Notes: a model not told the origin generated them from the letters alone. A stretch of DNA of 64,000 nucleotides from Actinacidiphila bryophytorum (GCF_016916835.1 NZ_JAFFIX010000005.1:310001-374000), one strand, 5' to 3'. Positions 16,064 to 25,349 are shown, counted from the first letter of the stretch. Program-made: numbers and translations.

Positions 16064-17194
16064 TCAGAGCAGGTCGCGCAGCCGCTGGGCCAGCAGGTCC
16101 CAGCGCCAGGTCTCCTCCACCCACGCCCGCCCGCGCTCGCCCATCCGGCGGCGCAGGTCGGCGTCCCGCAGCAGCGTCAGGATGCGCTCCGCCGCCTGCT
16201 CGGGAGAGCCGCCGCGCACCACCCAGCCGGTCTCGCCGTCCAGGACCGCGTCCGGGGCGCCCCCCGAGTCGCCCGCGACGACCGGCAGCCCGGTCGCCGA
16301 CGCCTCCAGGTAGACGATGCCGAGGCCCTCCACGTCCAGACCGCCCCTGCGGGTCCTGCACGGCATCGCGAAGACGTCACCCGCACCGAAGTGCGCCGGC
16401 AGCTCGTCCTCCGGCACCGGACCGGTGAAGCGGACCGCACCCGCGACACCGGTGCGCTCGGCGAGCGCCTCCAGCTCACTGCGGTACGGCCCCCCGCCGA
16501 CGACCAGCAGCGCCGTGTCCGGCTTCTCGCGCAGGATCCGCGGCATCGCCAGGATCAGCGTGTCCTGCCCCTTGCGCGGCACCAGCCGCGACACGCACAC
16601 CACCACCGGCCGGTCGGTGAGCCCGAGCCTCGCCCGTACCACCGCACCGCCCGACCCCGGGTGGAAGGTCTTCTCGTCGACGCCGGGCGGCAGTTGCTCC
16701 ATCCGGTCCGCGGCCCGCTCGGTCAGCGCCGAGGCGATACGCGACCGCGTGTACTCACCCAGATAGGTGAGGGTGTCGGTGCCCTCGCCGATCCTGCGCA
16801 GCAGCTGCCGGCTCGCGGGCAGCTGCGCCCAGGCCGCCTCGTGGCCGTGCGTGGTGCCCACAAGACGCAGCGCGCCCGCCTTGCGCAGCGCCGGCGCCAT
16901 CAGGCCCAGCGGGGCCGCCGCACCGAACCACACCGACGAGCAGCCGTACTGCCGCAGCAGCCGCACGGCCGTCCGCGTCACCCGCGGTGTCGGCAGCAGC
17001 ATCTTCGTCCGGTCCCTGACCACGGTGAAGGGCTGCTCGGCGTCGAAGCGCGCCACCGCGGAGCCGTCCTTCCACGTCGAGGCGTAGACCACGACCCGGT
17101 CCGGGTCCAGCCGCAGCGCCATGTTGTGCACGAAGGACTGGATACCGCCCTGGCGCGGCGGGAAGTCATTGGTGACGATCAAGGTCTTCTCCAT
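16064..17194 (-). CDS. pimB: GT4 glycosyltransferase, PimB'-like phosphatidyl-myo-inositol mannosyltransferase
   Basis: A 376-residue GT-B fold enzyme. The N-terminus LIVTNDFPPRQGGIQSFV is characteristic of PimB', followed by VVCVSRLVPRKGQDTLI and the donor-binding region EGLGIVYLEASATGLPVVAGDSGG with the EX7E motif. PimB' adds the second mannose to phosphatidylinositol monomannoside using GDP-mannose on the cytoplasmic face. Proximity to fadD15 and a GT87 gene mirrors the mycobacterial pimB' locus. Divergent from the GT87 gene. Confidence 0.8.
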   Translation of the reverse strand: MEKTLIVTNDFPPRQGGIQSFVHNMALRLDPDRVVVYASTWKDGSAVARFDAEQPFTVVRDRTKMLLPTPRVTRTAVRLLRQYGCSSVWFGAAAPLGLMAPALRKAGALRLVGTTHGHEAAWAQLPASRQLLRRIGEGTDTLTYLGEYTRSRIASALTERAADRMEQLPPGVDEKTFHPGSGGAVVRARLGLTDRPVVVCVSRLVPRKGQDTLILAMPRILREKPDTALLVVGGGPYRSELEALAERTGVAGAVRFTGPVPEDELPAHFGAGDVFAMPCRTRRGGLDVEGLGIVYLEASATGLPVVAGDSGGAPDAVLDGETGWVVRGGSPEQAAERILTLLRDADLRRRMGERGRAWVEETWRWDLLAQRLRDLL

Positions 17195-17289
17195 CGCCGC
17201 CGAGACTACTCCGCCGCGCGCCCCTCCCCACGTGGCACGTGGCCCTCCCAGCGCGTCCCTCCCGCCCGCGGGCCGCCGCGGGCCGCAAG

Positions 17290-18543
17290 ATGCAAGACGT
17301 GAGATGTCGGCATATCAGCGGTCCGGTGCCGGTGGCCGTCGTGTGGGTGCTCAGCCGCACGATGCTGCTGCTCCTCGTCTTCGGGCTCGTCCCCTTCCCC
17401 GGGCAGGCCGTCGTCTACGACGTGTCCGCGGTCTACCGGCACTGGTACCCGACGCTGCTGCACGGGGCCTTCCCCGCACACGACGTGACCTGGCAGTACC
17501 CGCCGGGCGCCGCGGCCGTCCTCGTCGCGCCCGGCGCACTGCCCTTCCTCGACTACACCGCCGCCTTCTTCTGGCTCGCCTTCCTCGCCGACGCCGCCGT
17601 CTTCGCCGCGCTCCTGCACGACGCGGCACGCCGCTCCTGGCGGCTCGACGGGGCATGGGTGTGGGTCGCAGGCACCGCCCTGCTCGGCCCCATCGTCTAC
17701 GCCCGCTACGACATCATGGCGACGGCCGTCGGCGTCGCCGCACTCCTGCTCCTGCGCCGCAGCCCCACCGCCGGCGGGATCGCCGCCGGGGCCGGCGCCC
17801 TGGTCAAGCTCTGGCCGCTGCTCCTGCTCATCGGTACGCGCCCCGGCCGCGCGACCCGCCGCGCCTGGACCGCGGCCGGTGCCGCCGTCGCGGGCGGCGC
17901 CCTGCTCTTCCTGGCCGCCATGCCCGGCGCCTTCTCCTTCCTCACCTTCCAGCGCGACCGCGGCACCGAGATCGAGTCCCTCGGCGGACTCGCCCTCCAC
18001 CTCGCCCGGCACACCGGCTGGCACGGCGTCACCGCACTCCACTACGGCTCGATCGAATTCCTCGGCCCCGGCGTCGAGGCGGTCAGCGACACTGCGCTGG
18101 CGCTGAGCCTGCTCGCCTTCGGCTGGCTGCTGCTGTGGCGGGTACGGGCGCGGGTCTTCACGGCGGCCACGCCATACGACGCCGGCTTCGCCGGCGTCCT
18201 GCTCTTCACCACCACGAGCCGGGTGATCAGCCCCCAGTACCTGGTGTGGCTCGTCGGCGTCGGGGCGGTGTGCCTGTCCAGGCGGGAGAGCGTGATGCGG
18301 CTCCCGGTCCTCCTTCTGCTGCCTGCGGCGCTCCTGACGACGCTGGAGTTCCCGGTCTACTTCGCCCACGTCGTGAGCAGTGACCTTCTGGGCGTCGCCC
18401 TCATCCTGACCCGCAACGCCCTCCTCCTGACCTCCGCCATCCTCGCCTCCCACCGCTTGTGGACCGCGTCCGCCCCTGTGCCCCTCACGCCCACCTCTCC
18501 CCCGGTGGGGGCTGGTCGCGCAGTTCCCCGCGCCCCTGGGTGA
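17290..18543 (+). CDS. GT87-type polytopic membrane glycosyltransferase
   Basis: A 417-residue integral membrane protein with about 9-11 hydrophobic segments, resembling GT87 (DUF2029) polyprenyl-phosphate-mannose-dependent mannosyltransferases. A lumenal acidic stretch WQYPPGAAAVLVAPG follows the first membrane segment, and the YARYDIMATA and VKLWPLLLLIG motifs follow. I take ATG 17290; GTG 17299 is also possible. No strong ribosome site is visible. The last residues ([11 protein letters not shown]) are encoded by an intergenic repeat copy, so the native 3' end has probably been altered. M. tuberculosis Rv2181 is a GT87 enzyme near pimB'. Confidence 0.72.
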   Translation: MQDVRCRHISGPVPVAVVWVLSRTMLLLLVFGLVPFPGQAVVYDVSAVYRHWYPTLLHGAFPAHDVTWQYPPGAAAVLVAPGALPFLDYTAAFFWLAFLADAAVFAALLHDAARRSWRLDGAWVWVAGTALLGPIVYARYDIMATAVGVAALLLLRRSPTAGGIAAGAGALVKLWPLLLLIGTRPGRATRRAWTAAGAAVAGGALLFLAAMPGAFSFLTFQRDRGTEIESLGGLALHLARHTGWHGVTALHYGSIEFLGPGVEAVSDTALALSLLAFGWLLLWRVRARVFTAATPYDAGFAGVLLFTTTSRVISPQYLVWLVGVGAVCLSRRESVMRLPVLLLLPAALLTTLEFPVYFAHVVSSDLLGVALILTRNALLLTSAILASHRLWTASAPVPLTPTSPPVGAGRAVPRAPG

Positions 18544-18845
18544 TTGCCACCTGCGGTGCGTTGCTTGCTGCGGCTGCATCGTGGCTGGTCGCGCAGTTCC
18601 CCGCGCCCCTGAGAAAAACGCTCACCCCCGCAGGCAGACGGCACCGCCTGAAAGCGCCGACTCTGCGCGCAGAGGGCAACCACCAGGGGCGCGGGGAACT
18701 GCGCGACCAGCCACCCACCCACCGAAAGGTGCAAGCCCACCGCAGGTGGCAATCACCCAGGGGCGCGGGGAACTGCGCGGCCAATCACAACGCACCGGAA
18801 GGTGCGAGCCCACCGCAAGGGGCAATCACCTGGCCCACCCCCCCC
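18507..18845. repeat. Intergenic repeat array: four cores in two opposed pairs
   Basis: Inverted cores lie at about 18507-18540 and 18581-18613; direct cores at about 18684-18716 and 18756-18790. Between and after them the modules CCACCGCAGGTGGCAATCACC and GAGCCCACCGCAAGGGGCAATC-type sequence recur. Together they form two arms facing each other across about 70 bp. There is no credible gene in the gap. The first copy overlaps the 3' end of the GT87 gene. Confidence 0.8.
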
Positions 18846-18883
18846 CGCCGGGGGAAAGGCGACCGCCCACCGCAAGGGGCGGG

Positions 18884-20020
18884 TCAAGGGTGGGGGGTGG
18901 CCCCCCGGGCCATGGTGATGCGCTCGACGGGAGTCGGGTGGGTGCCGAAGAGGGCGTGCAACGCCCGCGGTGGGCTGGGCTCACCGACGTTGGCGACGGT
19001 GAGCCGCCGCTGCATGGCGACGAACTGCCCGGGGTCCTGCGTGAGCAGGAGCGCGTGCCGGTCGGCCCGCACCTCCACGCGCCGGCTGACGGCGCAACCG
19101 AGCGGCCCGGCCACCGCCCCGCCGACGGAGGCGACCGCGGCGAGGAGCCACGCGGACCGCGGGTCCGCGACGTGCCCGACGCCGGCAAGGTCGAGCAGCG
19201 GTCGCCGGCTGACGACCGCGGCGAGCACACACACCCCGAGCGCCGCCCCCAGCGCCCCGAGGGCGGTCCCGCGCGGCACATCGCGGTGCACGACGTGCCC
19301 GAGTTCGTGCGCGACGACCAGCTCGACCTCCCGCGGCTCGGCCGTGTCGAGCAGCGTGTCGTACACGACGATGCGCCGGGTGCGGCCGAAGCCGGAGACG
19401 TACGCGTTGAGCGCCGTGGTGCGCCGCGACGCGTCGGCGACGAGGACGTCCCGTACGGTGACGCCGTCGCGCTCTGCCAGCGCGAGCAGGGCGTCCCGCA
19501 GCGGCCCCGTGGGCATGGGCGTGAAGCGGTTGAAGAGGGGTTCGAAGAGGACGGGCGCGGCCCAGGACAGGACGACCGTGGCGCCCGCGGCGCCGAGCGC
19601 GGCCCACGCCCACCACCAGCGGGTCACGCCGGCCAGGGCGTAGACGGCGAAGAGGGCGCCGCCGACGAGCGGCAGCGAGATCAGCAGGCCGCGCGCGATG
19701 TCCGCGGCCCAGCCTCCCCAGCCCTGGGTGACCAGGCCGAAGCGGGAGCGTACGACCCGGGTGCGGGCGGCGAAGGGCAGGGCGAGCAGCTGCGGGAGCA
19801 GGACGAGGGTGAGGGCGCCGCCTGCGACGCGCCCGGCCCAGGTGTCCCCGAAGCCGGCGACGAGCCCGGCGCCCGCGTGGGTCAGGCCGAGCGCGAGCAG
19901 CAGCGCGAGCCCCGCGGCCCGCCCGCCGAGCGCGACGGGCCACACCCCCTGCCGCAGCGCCCGCGCCCGGGCGACGTACTCGGCGCTGAAGTCCTCCTCG
20001 TCCACCGCGGTCCCGCTCAT
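18884..20020 (-). CDS. M48 family membrane metalloprotease
   Basis: A 378-residue zinc protease of the CAAX-prenyl protease/HtpX class. It has several N-terminal hydrophobic segments (about residues 35-200), the catalytic HExxH in VVAHELGHVVH, a downstream EVRADRHAL motif supplying the third zinc ligand (Glu), and extra C-terminal membrane segments. The ATG is preceded by GGGGGA. It follows a lipoprotein protease gene by 11 bp on the same strand, so the two are probably one operon, possibly for quality control of envelope proteins. Confidence 0.85.
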   Translation of the reverse strand: MSGTAVDEEDFSAEYVARARALRQGVWPVALGGRAAGLALLLALGLTHAGAGLVAGFGDTWAGRVAGGALTLVLLPQLLALPFAARTRVVRSRFGLVTQGWGGWAADIARGLLISLPLVGGALFAVYALAGVTRWWWAWAALGAAGATVVLSWAAPVLFEPLFNRFTPMPTGPLRDALLALAERDGVTVRDVLVADASRRTTALNAYVSGFGRTRRIVVYDTLLDTAEPREVELVVAHELGHVVHRDVPRGTALGALGAALGVCVLAAVVSRRPLLDLAGVGHVADPRSAWLLAAVASVGGAVAGPLGCAVSRRVEVRADRHALLLTQDPGQFVAMQRRLTVANVGEPSPPRALHALFGTHPTPVERITMARGATPHP

Positions 20021-20031
20021 GCCGTCCCCCT

Positions 20032-21297
20032 TCACCCCAGCTCCTGCTGGACATACTGCCGCCACCGGGCGGTGAAGTCGGCGAGGGAGAGGTGCAGCGT
20101 CGTGCGCAGGACGGTGTCGAGCGGTGTGCCGGTGCCGGCGGCCCGGTAGAGGGCGGTGAGGGTGGCGGGCGACCAATGGTCGGCGACCATGCGGCAGGCG
20201 AGCCAGCCGCCCTCGTAGGCCTGGGCCAGGGCGGGGGCGGTGGGGCGGAAGTCGGCGGCGGCGGGGAGGGCCGCGGGGAGGTGGCCCGCGGTGACGTCGT
20301 GGGCGAGTTCCGGGGCGACCTCGGGGGCGGTGCGGCCGGAGTCGCGGTAGGCGACCCAGTCGGCGAAGCCCTCGGACAGCCACAACGGGGTGTGCGAGGT
20401 GGTGGCGAGCCGGGTGGCCACGTGGGTGGTCTCGTGGGTGAGGACGACCTGCCGTCCGAAGGCGGACAGTTCGCCGAAGGCGGCCGGGTTGACGATGACC
20501 CGGTCGGCGGGTGCCCGGGCGCTGCCGCCGAGTTCGCCGGTGGTGACGGCGGCGATGCCCTTGTAGTCGGCGGGGTCGGCGGCGAGCAGCGCGCCGAGCT
20601 GGTCGAGGGTGGCGGGTGCCTCGATGACGACGCTGCCGGGCCAGCCGGCCCGGCCCCAGGCGTGCTGGACCTGCGGCACCGCCGCGTCGGCGTCGGCCGC
20701 GTAGCCGTGCAGCGTCTTGCTGTCGCCGAGGCCGAGCACCAGGCTGTGCGCGCCGCGCACCGCGGTGACCTTGCCCTGGTCCCACAGCTGGACGGCGCTG
20801 CGCCGCCCGGCGGACGCCCCGTCGTCGTCCGCGGCGACGTACCAGCGCCCGGCGCGCTCGGTCAGCGTGAGGTAGGAGGTGGAGACGACGGGCTCGGCGT
20901 CGTAGCCGCGCAGCCGGTAGCTCAGCTGGACCTCGGCGGCGGTCCTGCGGGTGCCGTCGGCGGCGGCCTCGGGCGGCAGCGGGAAGGCGCCGGTACGCAC
21001 CAGGCGGTAGGTCCAGTCGGCGAGCGGCACCTGGGCGAGGTTGCCGATGGTCTTGCGCTGGGCGGCGAGGAAGCGGGTGGAGCGGGGGTCGATCCCGGCG
21101 AGGTAGGCCTGCTGGTCGTGCCCACGCACCGCGGCGGCCTGCCGGTCGAGCAGCTGCTGTACGGCGGTGTCGGCGGCGGGCTTGGCGGCCTTGGGCGCGG
21201 TTGCTCCGCACCCGGTGAGCGCGGCGAGCAGCCCGAGGAGGGCGAGGACGGCGCACAGCGCGCCGCGCGTCGGGCGTCGTGGGTGCACCGCGGTCAT
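20032..21297 (-). CDS. Lipoprotein with gluzincin-type HExxH peptidase motif
   Basis: A 421-residue secreted lipoprotein. A positively charged start is followed by a hydrophobic segment and the lipobox ALTGC near residue 30. The C-terminal half contains VVLTHETTHVATR (HExxH) and WLSEGFADWVAY, whose Glu is the likely third zinc ligand, as in M1-like and peptidase_MA proteins. The reading frame is open further upstream into the next gene, but the ATG at 21297 begins the signal peptide. It is upstream of the M48 gene in the same operon. The substrate is unknown. Confidence 0.78.
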   Translation of the reverse strand: MTAVHPRRPTRGALCAVLALLGLLAALTGCGATAPKAAKPAADTAVQQLLDRQAAAVRGHDQQAYLAGIDPRSTRFLAAQRKTIGNLAQVPLADWTYRLVRTGAFPLPPEAAADGTRRTAAEVQLSYRLRGYDAEPVVSTSYLTLTERAGRWYVAADDDGASAGRRSAVQLWDQGKVTAVRGAHSLVLGLGDSKTLHGYAADADAAVPQVQHAWGRAGWPGSVVIEAPATLDQLGALLAADPADYKGIAAVTTGELGGSARAPADRVIVNPAAFGELSAFGRQVVLTHETTHVATRLATTSHTPLWLSEGFADWVAYRDSGRTAPEVAPELAHDVTAGHLPAALPAAADFRPTAPALAQAYEGGWLACRMVADHWSPATLTALYRAAGTGTPLDTVLRTTLHLSLADFTARWRQYVQQELG

Positions 21298-21332
21298 GCG
21301 CCCGATCGTACGGCCCGGGCGCGCGGGCAGCC

Positions 21333-22385
21333 CTATGGGCGGGTGACCGCCGTGATCGGCATCATGCCGACCGGGTCGTAGCGGACCCGGGCGCCGGGGT
21401 AGGGCGCGTGGATGACCCGGCCGCCCCCGACGTACATGGCGACGTGGCTGGCGTCGCCGCGGTAGATGACCAGGTCGCCGGGGCGGGCCTGGTCGAGGGG
21501 GACGCGGCGGCCTGCGTTCATCTGCTCCTGGGAGGTGCGCGGCAGGGCGACGCCGGCGCGGCCGTAGGCGTACTGCATCAGGCCCGAGCAGTCGAAGGCG
21601 TGCGGGCCTGTGGCGCCCCACACGTAGGGCGCGCCGAGGACCTGGCGGGCGGCGGCGACGGCGAGGGCGGCCCGCCCCGAGGCTGCGGGCAGGTCCGGCA
21701 GGTCGGGCAGCAGGGCGCGGTCGCGGGAGGCGCGGTCGCCCGCGCCGGGGGTGTAGCCGGCCCGCTGGGCGGGCGACAGGGCCGTCAGCGCCCGGTTCGC
21801 GGCGGCCAGCGCCCGCTGGACCGCGGCCTTGCGCCGCCCCAACTCGGCGGTGGTCTGGGTCAGTTCCGCGAGTTTGCCGGCGGCCTGGCTGCGCTGCCCG
21901 TCCAGCGCCCTTTCGGCTGCCTGGAGTTGGTGCAGCTGCTGGGTCTGCCGTGCGCCGAGCCGGTCGAGGGCCGCGGCCTGGTCGAGGGAGCGCTCGGGGT
22001 CGTCGGACAGCAGCAGGGCGAGCGAGGGGTCGAGGGCGCCGCCGCGGTACTGCTCGGCTGCGAGGGCGCCGAGGTCGTCGCGCAGTTCGTTGACGCGCTG
22101 CTGGCCCTGGGCGGCCCGGTCCTGGAGGGTGGCGAGGTCGGCGCGCAGCCGGGTGGCGCGCTCCTGGGCCGCGTCGTAGCGCTCGGTGGCCTGCTCGGCC
22201 TGCTGGTAGAGCGCGTCGAGCCGGGTCGCGGTGTCCTGGCCCGCGGCGGGTGCGGGGTCGGCCGCGGCGATCTGGGCGGTGCCGCCGGACAGTGCCGCGG
22301 TCGCCGCGGCCGCCGCGGACAGCACGGTGACCCTGGTGGTGCGGACGGCGAGGCCCGGCTGCGGTGCACGTCGATGGGATGCCAC
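21333..22385 (-). CDS. NlpC/P60 peptidoglycan endopeptidase (paralogue 1)
   Basis: A 350-residue secreted cell-wall hydrolase. Signal peptide at residues 1-40, a long coiled-coil region (about 50-220) and a C-terminal NlpC/P60 domain with the catalytic Cys in FDCSGLMQYAYG and His in DASHVAMYV. NlpC enzymes cut D-Glu-meso-DAP bonds in stem peptides. The GTG start giving ASHRR is chosen because the neighbouring paralogue begins MASHRR; an upstream ATG at 22412 would add nine residues. No clear ribosome site. It resembles RipA-like separation enzymes. Confidence 0.85.
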   Translation of the reverse strand: MASHRRAPQPGLAVRTTRVTVLSAAAAATAALSGGTAQIAAADPAPAAGQDTATRLDALYQQAEQATERYDAAQERATRLRADLATLQDRAAQGQQRVNELRDDLGALAAEQYRGGALDPSLALLLSDDPERSLDQAAALDRLGARQTQQLHQLQAAERALDGQRSQAAGKLAELTQTTAELGRRKAAVQRALAAANRALTALSPAQRAGYTPGAGDRASRDRALLPDLPDLPAASGRAALAVAAARQVLGAPYVWGATGPHAFDCSGLMQYAYGRAGVALPRTSQEQMNAGRRVPLDQARPGDLVIYRGDASHVAMYVGGGRVIHAPYPGARVRYDPVGMMPITAVTRP

Positions 22386-22568
22386 AGCCGCCGACAGTAG
22401 CCAGCCGGGCACGCTCAGTTCAAAGACGTCTTGATCCGTACGCGTGCGCGCCCATGGTCCCGCCGCAGGTCATCGGTGCCCTGCGGCTGCGGTGCGGCCC
22501 GCGGCACCACCCGAACGCCGTATTCTCCGGTGTCCGGCGGTCCGGCAGTCCCGCGCCCTCCGGGAGGG

Positions 22569-23603
22569 TCAGATGCGGACGCCGAACTGGAAGGGCATGT
22601 TGTCGATCGACTCGTAGCGCACGACGGTGCCGGGCTTCGGGGCGTGCAGCACCATGCCGTCGCCGGCGTAGAAGCCGACGTGGTGGTGGTCGCCGTAGAA
22701 GATGACGAGGTCGCCGACCGCCAGCTCCGACTTGCTGAGGTGGGTGCCCGCGTTGGCCTGCTCGGCCGCGGTCCTGGGGATGCTGACCCCGGCCTGGCGG
22801 TAGGCCCAGGAGGTGAGCCCGGAGCAGTCGAAGGAGCTGGGGCCCGAGCCGCCGTAGACGTACGGCTTGCCGAGCTTGGTCTTGGCGGCGGCGAAGGCCG
22901 CGGCGGCGCGTCCGGTGGCGGAGCTGCCGCCCATCGGGGCGCGGCCGGTGGAGCGGTTGGCGCGGGCCGCGTCGTCGGCTATCTGGGCGCGCTGGGCTGC
23001 GGTCAGCGAGTTCAGGATCGCCTGCGCCTGGGCCAGTTTGTTCTTGGCCTCGGTCTTGCGGTTGCCCAGTTCGGTCTTGGTGGCCTGGAGTTCGGCGAGC
23101 TTGGCGGTGGCCTCGGCCCGCTCCTGGTCCAGGGTCCGCTTGGCGTCCTGGAGTTGCTGCAGGGCACTGGCCTGCAGGGAGCTGATCTGGTCGAGCGCGG
23201 TGGCCTGGTCCAGGTAGCTGTCCGGGTTGGAGGACAGGAACAGTTGCAGCGACGGGTCGATTCCGCCGGTGCGGTACTGCGAGGCCGCGATGGTGCCCAG
23301 GCTGTCCCGCAGCGTGTTGAGGTGCTGCTGCTGGCGTGCCACCTGGTCCTGCAGGGTGCCGGCCTCGGTCTGCAGCGACTTGAGCTTCTCGTTGGCCCCG
23401 TTGTACTTCTCCGTGGCCTGCTCCGCCTGCGTGTAGAGCGCGTCCACCTGGGCCTTGGCGTCCTTGACCGAGGTGGGCTTGCTGGGCTTGGCGGGGGCGG
23501 CGTTGGCCGCCTGGGCGGAGAGCGCGACCGCGGCTGCGGCGGTCGCGGTGAGCACGGTCACGCGCGTGCGGCTTGCCGGCTTGGGACGACGGTGGGACGC
23601 CAC
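22569..23603 (-). CDS. NlpC/P60 peptidoglycan endopeptidase (paralogue 2)
   Basis: A 344-residue secreted hydrolase with the same architecture as its neighbour: MASHRR start, signal peptide ending near AANA, coiled coil (about 45-210) and NlpC/P60 domain with FDCSGLTSWAYR (Cys) and DHHHVGFYAG (His). The two genes are tandem, separated by 183 bp, and share the DPSL-L-LSD/N-PD-SYLDQA-type motif in the coiled coil, indicating duplication. An own promoter is predicted about 110 bp upstream. Mycobacterial Rv2190c holds an equivalent place near trpD. Confidence 0.87.
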   Translation of the reverse strand: MASHRRPKPASRTRVTVLTATAAAAVALSAQAANAAPAKPSKPTSVKDAKAQVDALYTQAEQATEKYNGANEKLKSLQTEAGTLQDQVARQQQHLNTLRDSLGTIAASQYRTGGIDPSLQLFLSSNPDSYLDQATALDQISSLQASALQQLQDAKRTLDQERAEATAKLAELQATKTELGNRKTEAKNKLAQAQAILNSLTAAQRAQIADDAARANRSTGRAPMGGSSATGRAAAAFAAAKTKLGKPYVYGGSGPSSFDCSGLTSWAYRQAGVSIPRTAAEQANAGTHLSKSELAVGDLVIFYGDHHHVGFYAGDGMVLHAPKPGTVVRYESIDNMPFQFGVRI

Positions 23604-23711
23604 GAAGGCGAGCTCCTTCTTCCTTCAGCCGCCTACCGGTTGACCACTGGTGGGCGGCCCCCGACGCGCCATCCGGATTGGATGATCGACTGCGCGGAGG
23701 TTCGAGGCCTG

Positions 23712-23741
23712 ACCCTAGTGACCTTTCCGTGATCGGTTCAA
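23712..23741 (-). promoter_or_regulatory. Predicted housekeeping promoter of NlpC/P60 paralogue 2
   Basis: On the minus strand, TTGAAC (23741-23736) and TAGGGT (23717-23712) are separated by 18 nt, fitting the HrdB-type consensus. The predicted start near 23705 gives a leader of about 100 nt. That leader holds the sequence GGTAGGCGGCTGAAGGAAG close to the start codon. Confidence 0.55.
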
Positions 23742-23891
23742 ATCCTTGAAGGCAAAATCTCGACCGGTTCGGGTTTTCTTTACACGCTTCATACGTGCAG
23801 TGATGAGCACCGCACGCTGCGTGCGCACGTGTGCGCTAGTGAACGCATGCGCGGGTGCCGAACGGCCGAACTGCCCTGCCGCGGCGGGCCG

Positions 23892-25349
23892 TCAGACGCG
23901 CGCGAGGCGGCGCAGCAGCAGCGTCGAGGCGACCGGGCGGGCGCCGGCCTTGGCAACGCCGTCGGCGACCTCGCGGTCGGCGGAGACCACCACGATCTGC
24001 CGGCCGGGCGGTTCCGCCCGCACCAGCCGCCTGATCAACTCGTCAGCGGTCTCACCAGCCTTGCTGAACAGCACCCGCACCCCGCGCGGCGGCGCGAGCA
24101 GCACCGGCATGTCCAGGTCGGCGCCGTCGAAGACACAGGTGACCTCGGCGCCGCTCTGCGCGGCCAGCGCCGCGAGCCCGCCGAGCAGCCGCAGCCGCTG
24201 CTTCTCCAACGGCAGTGCCGGATAACCGGTCTTGGTGACGTTGTAGCCGTCGACCACCAGATGCGCCTGCGGGAGGGCCAGCAGCTGGTCGAGCAGCGCC
24301 GGGTCGGTCTCCGACAGGGCGCGGGTGGCGATGTCGCGGGCGCTGAAGGCGCCGGGCGCCACCGCGTCCACGGTGTCCGCGGGCCGCACCGCCATGGTGT
24401 CCCGCGGCGGCAGGGCCAGTTCGCGGCGCAGGCCGGACGCCGCGTCGAGCACGGTGTCCAGCAGCAGCCGCAGCCGTACGTCCTCGATGCTGCGCCCTTC
24501 GCGGGCCGCCTTGCGCCCGGTCTCGATGACCGCCTCGGCCTCCGCGAGCCGGGTGCGCAGCCGCCGCGCCTCGCTGTCGGCAGCGGCCTTGTCGTGGGCG
24601 GCGGCCGACCGCAACTCCTCGACCTCCGCCTGGAGTCGGCGCTGCGCCGCCTCGGCCCGCTTGACGTCGCTGAGCGCGCTGCGCAGCTTGCGGTGCAGGG
24701 CGTCGCCCTCCTTGCGCACCGCGTCCAGTTCGGCCCTGGCCCTGGCCGCCTCGGCCCTGCCGTGCTCGTGCAGGGCCGCCACCTCGTCGCGCAGCGCGGC
24801 CAGTTCGCGCAGCGCCTCCTCGTCGGCGCGCTCGGCGTCGGCCCGCTGGGCCTCCTCGCCCGCGGTCGCGACGAGCTTGGCCCAGCCCGCGGGGCGCAGC
24901 AGATACGCGGCCGCCGCGACGTCCAGCGGGTCGGCGGCGGGCGGCGGGGTGCCGCCCTCCAGCGCCCCGGCCAGCTCCGCCTGGGTCTCCCGCAGCCGCC
25001 CGGCGACCTTCTGCCGGAAGGCCGGGTCGTGTTCGAGCGCCGCGGCCAGCGCGGTGCCCGCGTACTTCACCCGGCGGGTCGGGGTGAAACGGGCGTAGGG
25101 CCGCAGCGAGACCGGGAGTTCCTGGTAGGTGAAGCCGCCGAAGGCCTCGGCCGCGATGGCGACGACCCGGTGGCGTACGCCCTCGGGCAGCGGCCGGTCC
25201 AGCGCGGGTTCCGCGCCCGCCGCGTCGTCAGCCCCGTCCTGGGCCTCACCCCGGGCCTCGTCCTCCGAGCCGGCCGGGCCTGGGGGTCCGGCGGGCTCCG
25301 CCGCGGCGCCGCTCGCCCCGGCATGCGGAAAACCGCCGATACCGTCCAC
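23892..25349 (-). CDS. NYN-domain (PIN-like) RNA-binding/nuclease candidate with coiled coil
   Basis: A 485-residue protein. After an acidic, low-complexity N-terminus, residues about 55-155 form a helical domain; about 165-300 is a strongly charged coiled coil; and about 345-485 is a YacP/Rae1-like NYN domain with LVVDGYNVTK, CVFDGADLD and VVSADREVADG, which supply the acidic metal site of PIN-like RNases. The GTG start at 25349 is tentative. The combination is common in actinobacteria. A role in RNA cleavage or ribosome-associated turnover is inferred from the NYN family only. Confidence 0.75.
   Translation of the reverse strand: MDGIGGFPHAGASGAAAEPAGPPGPAGSEDEARGEAQDGADDAAGAEPALDRPLPEGVRHRVVAIAAEAFGGFTYQELPVSLRPYARFTPTRRVKYAGTALAAALEHDPAFRQKVAGRLRETQAELAGALEGGTPPPAADPLDVAAAAYLLRPAGWAKLVATAGEEAQRADAERADEEALRELAALRDEVAALHEHGRAEAARARAELDAVRKEGDALHRKLRSALSDVKRAEAAQRRLQAEVEELRSAAAHDKAAADSEARRLRTRLAEAEAVIETGRKAAREGRSIEDVRLRLLLDTVLDAASGLRRELALPPRDTMAVRPADTVDAVAPGAFSARDIATRALSETDPALLDQLLALPQAHLVVDGYNVTKTGYPALPLEKQRLRLLGGLAALAAQSGAEVTCVFDGADLDMPVLLAPPRGVRVLFSKAGETADELIRRLVRAEPPGRQIVVVSADREVADGVAKAGARPVASTLLLRRLARV

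Noticed and set aside
23604-23705. Possible ydaO (c-di-AMP) riboswitch ahead of the NlpC/P60 gene
   Set aside because: Streptomyces cell-wall hydrolase genes often carry one, but the predicted leader is only about 100 nt and the conserved GGGAACC/GGGTGAAT-type blocks are not seen.
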